64,000 nucleotides of DNA from Paenibacillus allorhizosphaerae (lineage in GTDB: Bacteria > Bacillota > Bacilli > Paenibacillales > NBRC-103111). Position numbers and translations under genes: made by a program. How positions within the stretch are numbered: the stretch's first letter is position 1; each line of letters starts with the position of its first letter. Location of the stretch: the NCBI RefSeq assembly GCF_910594985.1, contig NZ_CAJVCE010000007.1, positions 1 to 64,000 of the forward strand. The letters run 5' to 3'. Of the stretch, positions 9,192 through 18,040 are shown in pieces. Under the pieces are notes generated by a model. It was not told the origin of the DNA, did not search any database, and worked only from the letters and a program-made list of their open reading frames with translations.

Positions 9192-10730
9192 TTAATGATA
9201 GTCGTGATTGATGATCGCATATTCCTTTGCTCTGGGTGCAAACACCGCTTCGGCCGTTCGGATCGATTTCAGCATGCCTTTCGCTTTATTGCGCGTTTCC
9301 TCATATTCGTTCTCCGGTACGGAATCCCATACGATGCCGGCCCCCGCCTGCACGTACGCCTTACCGTTCTTGAACACGATCGTCCGGATGGTGATGCAGG
9401 TGTCCATATTGCCGGAAAAACCGAAGTAACCGATCGCTCCCGCGTAAGTCCCCCGCGCTTCATTCTCCAGTTCCGCAATGATTTCCATCGCTCGCAGCTT
9501 CGGAGCGCCCGAGACGGTTCCGGCAGGCAAGCAGGAAATAAAAGCATCGAAGAAATCTTTGTCTTTGGCAATCTTACCGGTGACGTTGGATACGATGTGC
9601 ATGACGTGGGAGTATTTTTCAATTTGCATGAACGTATCGCATTTGACCGATCCAAACTCGGATACGCGGCCTAAATCGTTGCGCCCGAGATCGACCAGCA
9701 TCAAATGCTCCGCGCGTTCCTTCTCGTCGGCAAGCAGTTCCTTTTCCAGCGCGGCATCCTCTTCCGGAGTTCTCCCTCTAGGACATGTTCCCGCGATCGG
9801 CCGCGTCTCCACCTTCTCGTCTTCCACCCGCACGAGCAGCTCGGGCGATGTGCCGACAATCACTTCATCGTCCATTTTCAGGCAGTACATGTAAGGCGAC
9901 GGGTTCATCGTTCTCAGGATGCGGTACACGTGAAGCGGAGAAACATCCGTTTCAATCTCAAACCGCTGGGAGAGCACCACTTGGAAAATATCGCCGGCAC
10001 GAATATAGTCTTTCGCTTTCTCGACGTTAGCGATGAACTGCTCTTTGGTCAAGTTCGACTGAACGTCTCCGAGATCGACATCATCCGGAAGCGGCTGATG
10101 ATTCATCGAAAGCGCCGGAAGCGGCCGTTTCAGCCTTTCGATCGTCGCATCGATCTTGGCGCACGTTTTCTCGTACTCGGCGATAATGTCAGCGTCAGTT
10201 CCATGCTGCGGTACATGCACGTTCGCAATCACTTTCAATTGCTGTTTGAAATGATCGAATACGATAACCTGATCGCAGAACATGAACTCAATGTCGTTCA
10301 TTTGAAGATCGTCATGCCGGTGCGCCGGAAGCTTCTCGTAGTACTGCAGCAGATCGTATCCGAAGAAGCCGACCGCGCCTCCCGTAAACCGGGGCAAATC
10401 CGGAAGCGACGGGCTCGTGTAGGCACGCAAGTAAGCTTTGAGCACATCGACCGGCTTCTCGCGCGATTCGCGAATGCCATCCGGACCTTCGATCTTGGTC
10501 ACTCCGTGTTTCGCCTGAATCAGCATAAACGGGTCGGTGCCGATAAACGAATAGCGCGCCCATTTCAGGCCGCCTTCCACGCTCTCGAGCAAAAATGCCC
10601 GCTTCTCTTCATAAAAATGCTGAAATACGCGAATCGGGGTTTCCGTATCCGCCATCAAATGGCGAACGACGGGAATCAGATTATACTGCTTCGCCAGTCT
10701 GATGACTTCTTTGGCTTCCGGTGTGTACAT
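9192..10730 (-). CDS. trpE: Anthranilate synthase component I
   Basis: 512 aa from the ATG at 10730, which follows AGGAGAGAGG by a few nucleotides. It makes anthranilate from chorismate using ammonia from a glutaminase partner; no trpG is present in this window, so the partner is probably the folate-operon PabA/TrpG as in Bacillus. The N-terminal LLES motif belongs to the tryptophan feedback site. The C-terminal chorismate-binding domain shows PIAGTCPRGRTPEED and LPAGTVSGAPKLRAME. The ribosome binding site region contains GAG triplets and can pair with the attenuator arm (see findings). Confidence 0.96.
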   Translation of the reverse strand: MYTPEAKEVIRLAKQYNLIPVVRHLMADTETPIRVFQHFYEEKRAFLLESVEGGLKWARYSFIGTDPFMLIQAKHGVTKIEGPDGIRESREKPVDVLKAYLRAYTSPSLPDLPRFTGGAVGFFGYDLLQYYEKLPAHRHDDLQMNDIEFMFCDQVIVFDHFKQQLKVIANVHVPQHGTDADIIAEYEKTCAKIDATIERLKRPLPALSMNHQPLPDDVDLGDVQSNLTKEQFIANVEKAKDYIRAGDIFQVVLSQRFEIETDVSPLHVYRILRTMNPSPYMYCLKMDDEVIVGTSPELLVRVEDEKVETRPIAGTCPRGRTPEEDAALEKELLADEKERAEHLMLVDLGRNDLGRVSEFGSVKCDTFMQIEKYSHVMHIVSNVTGKIAKDKDFFDAFISCLPAGTVSGAPKLRAMEIIAELENEARGTYAGAIGYFGFSGNMDTCITIRTIVFKNGKAYVQAGAGIVWDSVPENEYEETRNKAKGMLKSIRTAEAVFAPRAKEYAIINHDYH

Positions 10731-10776
10731 GAACCTCTCTCCTCTACTCGTCTCTTGTCCTGCCGTGTCTATGCTC

Positions 10777-10811
10777 AAAAAATAAAAAAGCCCCTACTGC
10801 AAAGTAGAGGC
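10777..10811 (-). terminator. trp attenuator terminator
   Basis: GCCTCTAC (10811-10804) pairs with GTAGGGGC (10797-10790) around a 6-nt loop, followed by six U, an A and six more U. The left arm is also the right arm of the competing antiterminator with 11003-10993, so termination depends on whether TRAP covers the upstream segment. Confidence 0.88.
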
Positions 10812-10942
10812 ATTCATTCAGGGATGATCGTATCGGACTAAGGATGCAGACAAGAACCTTATATGAAGACGGCATACATAAAAAGAAAATTAAACATGAT
10901 GCCGGAAGGCACATGTACGCTCGTCTGTCCAAGGCTTGCTTC

Positions 10943-11005
10943 CTCGCCTAACGCTGCACTCGTCTCATCTCAACTGAACTCATTGTACTGCTCTCTACTC
11001 TGCTC
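10943..11005 (-). promoter_or_regulatory. TRAP-binding NAG-repeat region of the trp leader
   Basis: Twelve NAG triplets occur in 63 nt of leader RNA: GAG 11005, GAG 11000, GAG 10995, CAG 10990, GAG 10981, CAG 10976, GAG 10971, GAG 10966, GAG 10961, CAG 10956, TAG 10950, GAG 10945 (first bases given). Spacers are 2 nt, except one of 3 and one of 6. This is the known layout of an 11-subunit TRAP target. The segment 11003-10993 can pair over 11 bp (one G-U) with 10809-10799 to form an antiterminator. It overlaps the first three triplets, so TRAP binding would prevent it. Confidence 0.88.
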
Positions 11006-11075
11006 TCGATAAACCATACGTTCCGCCGGCCAGCTTAAGCTCCCAGAAGCCGCGCAGGCAAAACCCTTATGTTCA

Positions 11076-11105
11076 ACTATACTACCTCTTTTATGCTTTT
11101 GTCAA
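11076..11105 (-). promoter_or_regulatory. trp operon promoter
   Basis: TTGACA (11105-11100) and TATAGT (11081-11076), 18 bp apart, overlap the last codons of aroH. The transcript would begin near 11069 and have a leader of about 340 nt before trpE, including the TRAP site and terminator. This matches the Bacillus arrangement, where trp has its own promoter inside the aro supraoperon. Confidence 0.75.
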
Positions 11106-11468
11106 TTTGGATAAATCGGGACGGAGGCGCATCGCCTCTTTTTGGTATACATGATTGATTTCATCTTGGCGTTTTTCGGTATTGGCCATGACCATCAGTC
11201 GGATGCATCTGGGCAAGCTGCCTTCTACCGGAACTTCGAGGGAGCACATTAATGGTACAAGCTCCCAGCCGGCCTGCTCCCGGATGGCTTTGGCAGGAAA
11301 GGCTGCCGTCAGGTCTTGCGTCACCGTAATATAGACGCAGGCCAATTCATCCGGAACGATGCCATTTTCTGCGATAATCTGATTGAGCAGCTCGGTTGTT
11401 GCCGATAAAATTTCGTTTTCATCATTGCGTTCTACCGTCGTAGCGCCGCGAATTCCCCTTACAAACAT
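11091..11468 (-). CDS. aroH: Chorismate mutase, AroH type
   Basis: 125 aa, the usual size of the trimeric monofunctional AroH class. It rearranges chorismate to prephenate, the branch to Tyr and Phe. N-terminal VRGIRGATTVERNDE and the ITVTQDLTAAFPAKAIRE segment are typical. GGGAGG precedes the ATG and the gene lies 3 nt after aroB. Confidence 0.95.
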   Translation of the reverse strand: MFVRGIRGATTVERNDENEILSATTELLNQIIAENGIVPDELACVYITVTQDLTAAFPAKAIREQAGWELVPLMCSLEVPVEGSLPRCIRLMVMANTEKRQDEINHVYQKEAMRLRPDLSKLTKA

Positions 11469-11471
11469 GTG

Positions 11472-12569
11472 TCAGTCCTCCCGTTTCAATTGATCCACGA
11501 TGTCTCTGACCCATTGCGCGGATACGTTTTTGTTAATTTCCACTTTGCCGATTTCCGTAGGGACGATATATACGATTTGGCCTTCATTGAATTTCTTATC
11601 GTGCATCATGGCACGCATGATTTCATCCGTGTCTAGATGCGGCGGAATCGAGACCGGCAGCCCAAACTTCTGGAATATGCGCTTCGTCACGGTGTAAATA
11701 TGCTCCGGGTTGCCCATACGAACCGAAAGCTTTGCCGCGCCGACCATGCCGATCGCGATCGCTTCCCCATGCAGCAGCTCGTTGTAACCGCCGACCGCCT
11801 CCAGCGCATGTCCGATCGTATGACCCAGATTCAAAATCGCGCGCAAGTCGTTCTCCCGCTCATCCTGCGACACTACCGCCGCCTTGACGCTGCAGCCTTT
11901 GTACAGCCCGTACTGCAGCGCCTCCGGATCAAGACCTACGAGCCGGTCGGCGTTCTCCTCGCACCAGGCAGTGAAATCGGCATCCCAGATCAAGCCGTGT
12001 TTGATCATTTCCGACAAACCGGCACGCACTTCGCGGTCCGGCAGCGTAAGCAGCGTAGCCGTATCGTACAGCACCATCTCCGGTTGGTGAAACGCGCCGA
12101 TAATATTTTTGGCGAGCGGATGGTTTACCGCCACCTTGCCGCCTACGCTGCTGTCGTGCGCGAGGATCGTCGTCGGAATTTGGACGAAGCGGACGCCCCG
12201 CATGTAGCTGGCCGCCGCAAAGCCGGCCAAGTCGCCGACAACGCCGCCGCCGAGAGCGATGATCGTTGATTTGCGGTCCAGCCCCGCCTCAAGCGCCGTA
12301 GCGACAATCTGCTCCAGCATCGCGAGCGACTTCGACGGCTCCCCCGCCGGCACAACGTGGGAAGCCACGCTATAGCCGGCCGCGCTGAGCAGTCCCGTCA
12401 CCCGATCGAGAAAATGCGCAGCCACATGCTCGTCGGTGACGACAAGCAGCGGCGACCCTTTGCCGATGCCGTGCTTTTGGAACAAAGCAGCGATGTCATT
12501 CAATATGCCTTCGCCGATGTATATCGGATAAGATCTTGATCCCAAGTCTACCGTAAGCTCTCTCATCAT
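11472..12569 (-). CDS. aroB: 3-Dehydroquinate synthase
   Basis: 365 aa. NAD- and metal-dependent cyclisation of DAHP to 3-dehydroquinate, step 2 of the shikimate route. The family motif GGGVVGDLAGFAAASYMRG is present, with metal ligands in the GHTIGHALE and HGEAIAIG segments. The ATG at 12569 follows GGGAG by 8 nt. Located between aroC and aroH as in Bacillus. Confidence 0.96.
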   Translation of the reverse strand: MMRELTVDLGSRSYPIYIGEGILNDIAALFQKHGIGKGSPLLVVTDEHVAAHFLDRVTGLLSAAGYSVASHVVPAGEPSKSLAMLEQIVATALEAGLDRKSTIIALGGGVVGDLAGFAAASYMRGVRFVQIPTTILAHDSSVGGKVAVNHPLAKNIIGAFHQPEMVLYDTATLLTLPDREVRAGLSEMIKHGLIWDADFTAWCEENADRLVGLDPEALQYGLYKGCSVKAAVVSQDERENDLRAILNLGHTIGHALEAVGGYNELLHGEAIAIGMVGAAKLSVRMGNPEHIYTVTKRIFQKFGLPVSIPPHLDTDEIMRAMMHDKKFNEGQIVYIVPTEIGKVEINKNVSAQWVRDIVDQLKRED

Positions 12570-12590
12570 AACCGTCTCTCCCGATTCCGA

Positions 12591-13754
12591 TTAATATTGC
12601 TTGATTTGCTCCAGGTAGCCTTCGTAATTGCGGCGAATTTCCTCCAGCGAATCCCCGCCGAACTTCTCCATGAATGCGCGTGCCACTTCCCACGCGATGA
12701 CATTCTCCATAATGACGCCGGCTGCCGGAACCGCGCAAGTGTCCGAACGTTCCACTTGAGCCGTGAACGCTTCCTTCGTGTCGATATCTACGCTCTGCAG
12801 TGCCTTGTAGAGCGTGGATATCGGCTTCATTACGCCTCGCACGACGATCGGTTCACCCGTCGTCATCCCGCCTTCAAAGCCGCCGGCACGATTCGTCGCG
12901 CGATAAAAGCCGCGCTGCTCATCATGCATAATTTCGTCGTGAACCGTAGAGCCTCTACGCTCGGCCGCTTCGAAGCCGATGCCGAACTCGACGCCTTTGA
13001 ACGCCTGGATGGACAGTACCGCTTGCGCGATGCGCCCGTCCAACTTGCGATCCCATTGGACATGGCTGCCGAGACCGGACGGTACGCCTTCGATGATGCA
13101 CTCTACAATGCCGCCGAGCGTATCGCCGTCTTCTTTGGCCGCATCGATCGCGGCAATCATACGCGCTTCCGCATCTTTATCCGTTACTCGCAGCGGCGAC
13201 TCTTCCGTGACGGCGATCAATTGGTCGATCGGCATCTCGCTCCGCTTCGCTTCCACCTCGCCGATTCGAATGACCTGACCGGCTACTTTGATGCCGAACT
13301 CTTTGAGCAGCTGCCGCGCCATCCCGCCGATCGCAACGCGCATCGTCGTTTCCCTCGCGCTGGAGCGCTCCAAAATATTGCGCAAATCGCGCTGATTGTA
13401 TTTAAGCCCTCCGTTCAAATCCGCATGTCCCGGACGAGGACGGTTAACCCGGCGTTTCGTTTCATCGCTTCCTTCAATCGGCTCAATGTTCATCACCGTC
13501 GTCCAGTGCTTCCAATCGTTATTCTCCACAATGAGAGCAATCGGAGCGCCCGTCGTTTTCCCGTGTCTTACACCGCCTGCAATAGTAGCCGTGTCTTTCT
13601 CAATCTGCATCCGGCGTCCCCGGCCGTAGCCTTTCTGGCGCCGTGCGAGCTGAAAATTCACTTCGTCAAAGTCAATCGTAATGTTGCTTGGAAAACCTTC
13701 AATAATGCCCGTAAGCTGCGGACCATGCGTCTCTCCCGCTGTTAAGTATCTCAC
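12591..13754 (-). CDS. aroC: Chorismate synthase
   Basis: 387 aa, FMN-dependent 1,4-elimination of EPSP to chorismate. The start is a GTG at 13754 (AAAGGGG upstream), giving [16 protein letters not shown], the conserved N-terminus. [14 protein letters not shown] and the [11 protein letters not shown]-like segment ([13 protein letters not shown]) are family marks. First gene of the aromatic supraoperon, with its own strong promoter at 13919-13947. Named aroF in B. subtilis. Confidence 0.96.
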   Translation of the reverse strand: MRYLTAGETHGPQLTGIIEGFPSNITIDFDEVNFQLARRQKGYGRGRRMQIEKDTATIAGGVRHGKTTGAPIALIVENNDWKHWTTVMNIEPIEGSDETKRRVNRPRPGHADLNGGLKYNQRDLRNILERSSARETTMRVAIGGMARQLLKEFGIKVAGQVIRIGEVEAKRSEMPIDQLIAVTEESPLRVTDKDAEARMIAAIDAAKEDGDTLGGIVECIIEGVPSGLGSHVQWDRKLDGRIAQAVLSIQAFKGVEFGIGFEAAERRGSTVHDEIMHDEQRGFYRATNRAGGFEGGMTTGEPIVVRGVMKPISTLYKALQSVDIDTKEAFTAQVERSDTCAVPAAGVIMENVIAWEVARAFMEKFGGDSLEEIRRNYEGYLEQIKQY

Positions 13755-13918
13755 CTGCGTTGTCCCCTTTCATGTTGCGGCCGCACATCGGCTTCGCCTA
13801 CGCCGGCCGTCAACCTTCCTATCCGTAAAAGCGAAACCGTCGTTTGCCGGTCAAAACCTGCTGAGGTTCAACCCCGTCTAACGCTTTAGCGCTTTTATGT
13901 ACTATAATTCCTGTGCTA

Positions 13919-13947
13919 ATTATAGTATAGGTCCCACCGTTTGACAA
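13919..13947 (-). promoter_or_regulatory. Promoter of the aromatic supraoperon
   Basis: TTGTCA (13947-13942) and a perfect TATAAT (13924-13919) with a 17-bp spacer, giving a leader of about 155 nt before aroC. I see no terminator or T-box in that leader. Confidence 0.8.
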
Positions 13948-13960
13948 GAAACGCACACAC

Positions 13961-14003
13961 AAAAAAAGCACTGTCCTTCGGCATTCCGCCGCAGACAACG
14001 CTT
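13961..14003 (-). terminator. Terminator between the small ORF and aroC
   Basis: AGCGTTGTCT pairs (with G-U pairs) with AGGACAGTGCT, enclosing an inner GGC/GCC hairpin, and is followed by seven U. It separates the cheR/small-ORF transcript from the aroC promoter. Confidence 0.8.
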
Positions 14004-14018
14004 CTCTTGTTTTTCCGT

Positions 14019-14183
14019 TCAGCCGTTTACGGGCTGGCTCTTCAGCAGTCTTGAATTATCCATCCAGTCCGGATCGTTCACCAAGCCCATAATCTGCAAG
14101 GAATCGATGCCGAGAATTTGCGCGCACTCCTGTATCGTGATGAAGCCGCGCCGGTATGCCGTAATAACCTTTCTCTTGTCCAT
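14019..14183 (-). CDS. Small conserved-looking protein with helix-turn-helix-like sequence
   Basis: 54 aa starting MDKRKVITAYRRGFITIQEC and ending KSQPVNG. A textbook AGGAGG lies 5-10 nt before the ATG and a strong terminator follows the stop, so it is probably translated. The segment RRGFITIQECAQILGI reads like a short helix-turn-helix (sigma-region or MerR-like), but the protein is too short for a firm call. It lies downstream of cheR. I do not recognise a named family. Confidence 0.65.
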   Translation of the reverse strand: MDKRKVITAYRRGFITIQECAQILGIDSLQIMGLVNDPDWMDNSRLLKSQPVNG

Positions 14184-14260
14184 AAAATCCTCCTGAGTGA
14201 AATGCCGAAAGGTACGGGTTACAAACCTATAATTCTCATTATCGGATCGTTTGGAAAAAT

Positions 14261-15052
14261 TTATTCATGAGTGCTTGTTTTTCGATAAAAAAACGTATCG
14301 GCCGGTTCTAATCCGTACTGTCCGGGGCTGAAAATTTGCTCCGTGCTTCCCACGAACAAAATGCCGCCCGGTTTGAGCGCGCTGGCGAACTTTTGATACA
14401 GCAAATGCTTCGCTTCTTCCGTAAAATAAATCATCACGTTGCGGCAAACGATCAGATCGAAATTCGTTTCGAAACGGTCGGTCAGCAAGTTCTGCTTTTG
14501 AAAGCGGATCGATTTCTTAAGCGAATCCGGAATACGATAAGTCAAATTTTCTTTGATATAGTATTTTTTCAAATAAGTCGCGGGCACATCGCGTACGGAA
14601 CGGTCGGAATATACCGCCTTCTTCGCTTTTTCAAGCGCCCCTTCATCAATATCGGTGGCGATCAGCTGCGTGTCCTGCAATGCTCCGTGCTCGGATAAAA
14701 TCATGGCCAGCGTATAAGGTTCTTCGCCGGTGGAACAGGCGGCGCTCCAGCATTTGAGCTTTGCCGATCTGCGTCGGAGTTCCGGCAGCAGGCGCTGCTC
14801 CAGCACCTCCCACCGGTTCGGATTGCGCCAAAATTCCGACACGTTGATCGTCATCCGGTCGAGGAACTCATAGAATAGCTCTTTGTCCTTCGTCATGGCC
14901 TCGAAAAAGGCCGCAAAGCTCATATACCCTTTTTTCACCCGCAGCGTCGTCAGCCGGCGCTTCATCTGGGCTTCCTTATATTGCGCCAAATCGATTGAAG
15001 TATAATCCTTTACCTTCTTTATAAATAATAAAAAATCTTTATCGTCTTCCAA
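14261..15052 (-). CDS. cheR: Chemotaxis protein methyltransferase CheR
   Basis: 263 aa. It methylates glutamates on chemoreceptors using SAM. The N-terminal helical CheR domain is followed by the Rossmann SAM domain with WSAACSTGEEPYTLAMIL and later LIVCRNVMIYF. Starts at a TTG at 15052 with GGGG 8 nt upstream. Its place between ndk and the aro genes is the same as in B. subtilis. Confidence 0.94.
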   Translation of the reverse strand: MEDDKDFLLFIKKVKDYTSIDLAQYKEAQMKRRLTTLRVKKGYMSFAAFFEAMTKDKELFYEFLDRMTINVSEFWRNPNRWEVLEQRLLPELRRRSAKLKCWSAACSTGEEPYTLAMILSEHGALQDTQLIATDIDEGALEKAKKAVYSDRSVRDVPATYLKKYYIKENLTYRIPDSLKKSIRFQKQNLLTDRFETNFDLIVCRNVMIYFTEEAKHLLYQKFASALKPGGILFVGSTEQIFSPGQYGLEPADTFFYRKTSTHE

Positions 15053-15070
15053 CGCGCAAACCCCGTCCCG

Positions 15071-15514
15071 TCAAATCCATTGTTCGATATTTTTCGTGTA
15101 GTCTACAAGTTCTTCCGGTTTAAAATAATTGGCGATTTCACGCTCCGCACTTTCCGGCGAATCCGAGCCGTGAATTAAATTCAAGTTCGTATGTACCGCA
15201 AAATCGGAACGAATCGTCCCCGGCGCCGCTTCTAGAGAATCGGTCTTGCCGATCATCGCGCGGGATTGGACAATGACGCGATCCCCTTGCCATACCATCG
15301 CAAATACTGGCCCGGAAGTGATAAACCGGATCAAGTTATCATAGAACGGCTTACCCAAGTGCTCGGCGTAATGCGCTTCCGCCTGTGTCTGGCTGACCTG
15401 CAAAAATTTGGCGGCGACGAGCCGGAACCCTTTTCGTTCGAAACGGCTTACAATTTCACCGATCAGACCGCGCTGCACACCGTCCGGTTTTACCATTAAA
15501 AACGTCTTTTCCAT
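15071..15514 (-). CDS. ndk: Nucleoside diphosphate kinase
   Basis: 147 aa. Transfers the gamma phosphate between nucleoside tri- and diphosphates through a phosphohistidine. N-terminal [17 protein letters not shown] and the active-site stretch [16 protein letters not shown] (catalytic His near 115) are intact. GAAGGGAG precedes the ATG. About 100 nt separate it from hepT. Confidence 0.97.
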   Translation of the reverse strand: MEKTFLMVKPDGVQRGLIGEIVSRFERKGFRLVAAKFLQVSQTQAEAHYAEHLGKPFYDNLIRFITSGPVFAMVWQGDRVIVQSRAMIGKTDSLEAAPGTIRSDFAVHTNLNLIHGSDSPESAEREIANYFKPEELVDYTKNIEQWI

Positions 15515-15612
15515 GCCTATCGTCTCCCTTCAGCAATATCAGAATATCATCAATATACCATGGTTTGGGTCAAGAAACATATAACTTGAACAATAAAAGC
15601 CGGAAGCCGGTA

Positions 15613-16587
15613 TTAATAAGAACGGTTGCCGATGAAATGGGCGATGCTGATCAAATCTTTCTTCGCCTGAATGTCGGGCAATGGTTCCAATGCAGCAATC
15701 GCTTTATCTATGTACTTGGAAGCAAGTTCTTCGGCCCGCGCGATGCCTTCGCTGCGCCTTATCATATCGATAAACGCACTCGTGTCTGTTTGCCCGTCAG
15801 CCGCTTGAATGACAGCAAGCTCGCTGAGCAGCCGCGGACGCAGCTGAGGGTTTTGCAGAGCGAATAGAACCGGAAGTGTAATATTGCCCTGCTTAATGTC
15901 GCTTCCGGGCGGCTTGCCGATTTCTTTCTCCGTCCCGCAAATGTCGAGCAAGTCGTCACGGATTTGAAACGTCATTCCTGCATTGTATCCAAACGAGTAC
16001 AGCTTGCGTGAGATCGAGCTGGGCGCACCGACCGCAATGGCTCCGAGCTGGCAGGAGATCGCCAAGAGCAGCGCCGTTTTTCTTTTGATGCGAAGCAAAT
16101 ATTCGCGAATCGTCTGTTCGCTGTTGAAAAAGAACCGAATTTGCTCCATTTCCCCGAGCGACATTTCGACCAACGCTTTGGACATAATCTGATGGATCGT
16201 CGGGTCGGGCAATTTGGTCACAATGTTCAATGCTTTGGCGAATATGTAGTCCCCGGTATACATCGCGATGCGATTATCCCATTTGGAACGAACCGTCAGC
16301 TGCCCCCGGCGAGTATCGGCATCGTCGATCACGTCGTCATGCACTAGCGAAGCCATATGGATCAGCTCAAGCGGAACCGCCACATGCTTCACCCGCTCCA
16401 AGTCGTACGTGCCGAACTTGGCCCCGAGCAGTACGAATACGGGACGAATCCGTTTGCCTCCGGCTTTCAGCAGATGCAAAGACGCTTCGCGGAGCATCGG
16501 ATGATCCACATCAATGCTCCGCTCCAGTTCCTTTTCGATATAATGAATGTCTTTCTTCAGCTTGGCGTAAATATCCAACAATTTCAT
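15613..16587 (-). CDS. hepT: Heptaprenyl diphosphate synthase component II
   Basis: 324 aa trans-prenyltransferase, the catalytic subunit that elongates FPP with IPP to the C35 side chain of menaquinone-7. Both aspartate-rich motifs are present (LVHDDVIDDADTRRG and FQIRDDLLDICG), and GGKRIRP near the N-terminus. Needs HepS (20527-19664) as partner. ATGA overlap with mqnA. Confidence 0.94.
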   Translation of the reverse strand: MKLLDIYAKLKKDIHYIEKELERSIDVDHPMLREASLHLLKAGGKRIRPVFVLLGAKFGTYDLERVKHVAVPLELIHMASLVHDDVIDDADTRRGQLTVRSKWDNRIAMYTGDYIFAKALNIVTKLPDPTIHQIMSKALVEMSLGEMEQIRFFFNSEQTIREYLLRIKRKTALLLAISCQLGAIAVGAPSSISRKLYSFGYNAGMTFQIRDDLLDICGTEKEIGKPPGSDIKQGNITLPVLFALQNPQLRPRLLSELAVIQAADGQTDTSAFIDMIRRSEGIARAEELASKYIDKAIAALEPLPDIQAKKDLISIAHFIGNRSY

Positions 16588-17447
16588 TCCGTCACCCGTA
16601 CTACAGAATTATCGTTCCATATTTGCAGCGGCACTTTTCGGCTCAGGAACCCGAGCTCCGCCGCATAATCGTAATACATTTGAAGACCGGCCCACTGCTT
16701 CGGCCCGAATTCATAACAAAGATTGGAAAAGTAATGCTCCCAGTATGGAATCGTGCCGCCAATGAGCTGCTGCGCATCCTGTACAAGGGACGTCATATCG
16801 GCCATGGACTTGCGCTTGCTTTCCAGAAATGCTTCGTAAATGCGCCTCACTTTATCCGGCTGCTCCCGTACCGTCTGTTTCCGGATCGCACATACCGCAA
16901 AGGACATCCATTGTCCGGTCAGCCGCGTCCATTCCGCTCCGAGGTCGGTTACCAAATAGCCGTTATCCTGCCAGTTGGCGCGTATCGCATGGTCGCCGAT
17001 CAAAAGCGCGGCGTCGGTCGTACTCATCATCGTGTCCAACTCCGGCGCAGCGTACACATAGTTCGGCTCAAGACCGTAAAATTTGTTTAAAATAATTTTC
17101 AATAAATTGACTGAAGTGGCCGAAGTCGTCGGCAGCGAAATCGTCGCATGCCCAAGCTCTTCGAGCGGTTTGCGATGAAAAAACAATATGGAATTGACAT
17201 GGTTATAGGAGCTCACCGACATATCCGGGAACAACATATACTCATCAAAATTATCGCCGTAAGCAAAGGAAGATATCGGCCCGATGTCAATCTCGCCCTT
17301 CGCCATTGCTCGATTAAGCCCGGTCGGCACTTGCTGTAGCACTTCTACCTCGCCTTCGAACGCGGTAAAAGGGAAATAAAAAAAAAGTGGCCATACGTTC
17401 GTAAAATCGATGCGACCGATGCGGATCATCTTGGATATGTTTGTCAT
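16584..17447 (-). CDS. mqnA: Chorismate dehydratase, futalosine menaquinone pathway
   Basis: 287 aa MqnA/MqnD-family periplasmic-binding-protein fold. MqnA dehydrates chorismate to 3-enolpyruvoyl-benzoate, the entry step of the futalosine route. Marks: IGRIDFTNVWPLFF at the start, the GEIDIGPISSFAYG segment, and LLIGDHAI. MqnA rather than MqnD is inferred from the family N-terminus and the chorismate-gene neighbourhood. It overlaps ubiX-like and hepT by 4 bp each, so it is tightly coupled to them. Confidence 0.82.
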   Translation of the reverse strand: MTNISKMIRIGRIDFTNVWPLFFYFPFTAFEGEVEVLQQVPTGLNRAMAKGEIDIGPISSFAYGDNFDEYMLFPDMSVSSYNHVNSILFFHRKPLEELGHATISLPTTSATSVNLLKIILNKFYGLEPNYVYAAPELDTMMSTTDAALLIGDHAIRANWQDNGYLVTDLGAEWTRLTGQWMSFAVCAIRKQTVREQPDKVRRIYEAFLESKRKSMADMTSLVQDAQQLIGGTIPYWEHYFSNLCYEFGPKQWAGLQMYYDYAAELGFLSRKVPLQIWNDNSVVRVTE

Positions 17448-18040
17448 TTAGCGCTACCCCATCTTGTATACAGCTCGTGATCCAGCTCCATGCTGTCCGC
17501 GATTTTGCCGACCATAAAATCGACCATATCGTCCATGGACTGCGGCCCCTGGTAGAAGGCCGGCATGGCTGGAACGATGCGCACGCCCATACGCGCCAGT
17601 TTAAGCATATTTTCCAGGTGGATGGCATGCAGCGGCGTTTCTCTCGGCACCATAATAAGCTTTCGGCCTTCCTTCAGCATCACGTCCGCCGTTCGTTCCA
17701 ACAAATTATCGGACGCTCCGTTCGCGATGGCCGATAAGGTGCCCATTGAACAAGGCACGATGACCATGCCTTTGGTCAGGAACGAGCCGCTAGCCGTTTT
17801 GCCTCCGATATCCTGGACCGGATAATATTCCAGCTTCCCTGGACCGCCAGCGAATTGCGCTGCAATCGTGTCTTGTCGTTTGGCTGCGTCCCAGCCAAGC
17901 TCTTCCTTTAATACCCTCCACCCGGCATCCGTTATTATCAAGTGCACGTGCTCGCCCTCAGACAGCATAAAACGGCACAGGCGCACGCCATATGCCGCGC
18001 CGCTGGCGCCGGTAATGCCGATAACCCACGGCTTGATCAT
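17444..18040 (-). CDS. Flavin prenyltransferase, UbiX/Pad1 family
   Basis: 198 aa flavodoxin-like fold. The family makes prenylated FMN, the cofactor of UbiD-type decarboxylases. GITGASGAAYGVRLCR at the N-terminus and VPCSMGTLSAIANG are diagnostic. In this cluster the likely client is the decarboxylase of the futalosine pathway; no UbiD/MqnL gene is in the window. The ATG follows the mqnP stop directly (TAGATG). Confidence 0.9.
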   Translation of the reverse strand: MIKPWVIGITGASGAAYGVRLCRFMLSEGEHVHLIITDAGWRVLKEELGWDAAKRQDTIAAQFAGGPGKLEYYPVQDIGGKTASGSFLTKGMVIVPCSMGTLSAIANGASDNLLERTADVMLKEGRKLIMVPRETPLHAIHLENMLKLARMGVRIVPAMPAFYQGPQSMDDMVDFMVGKIADSMELDHELYTRWGSAK

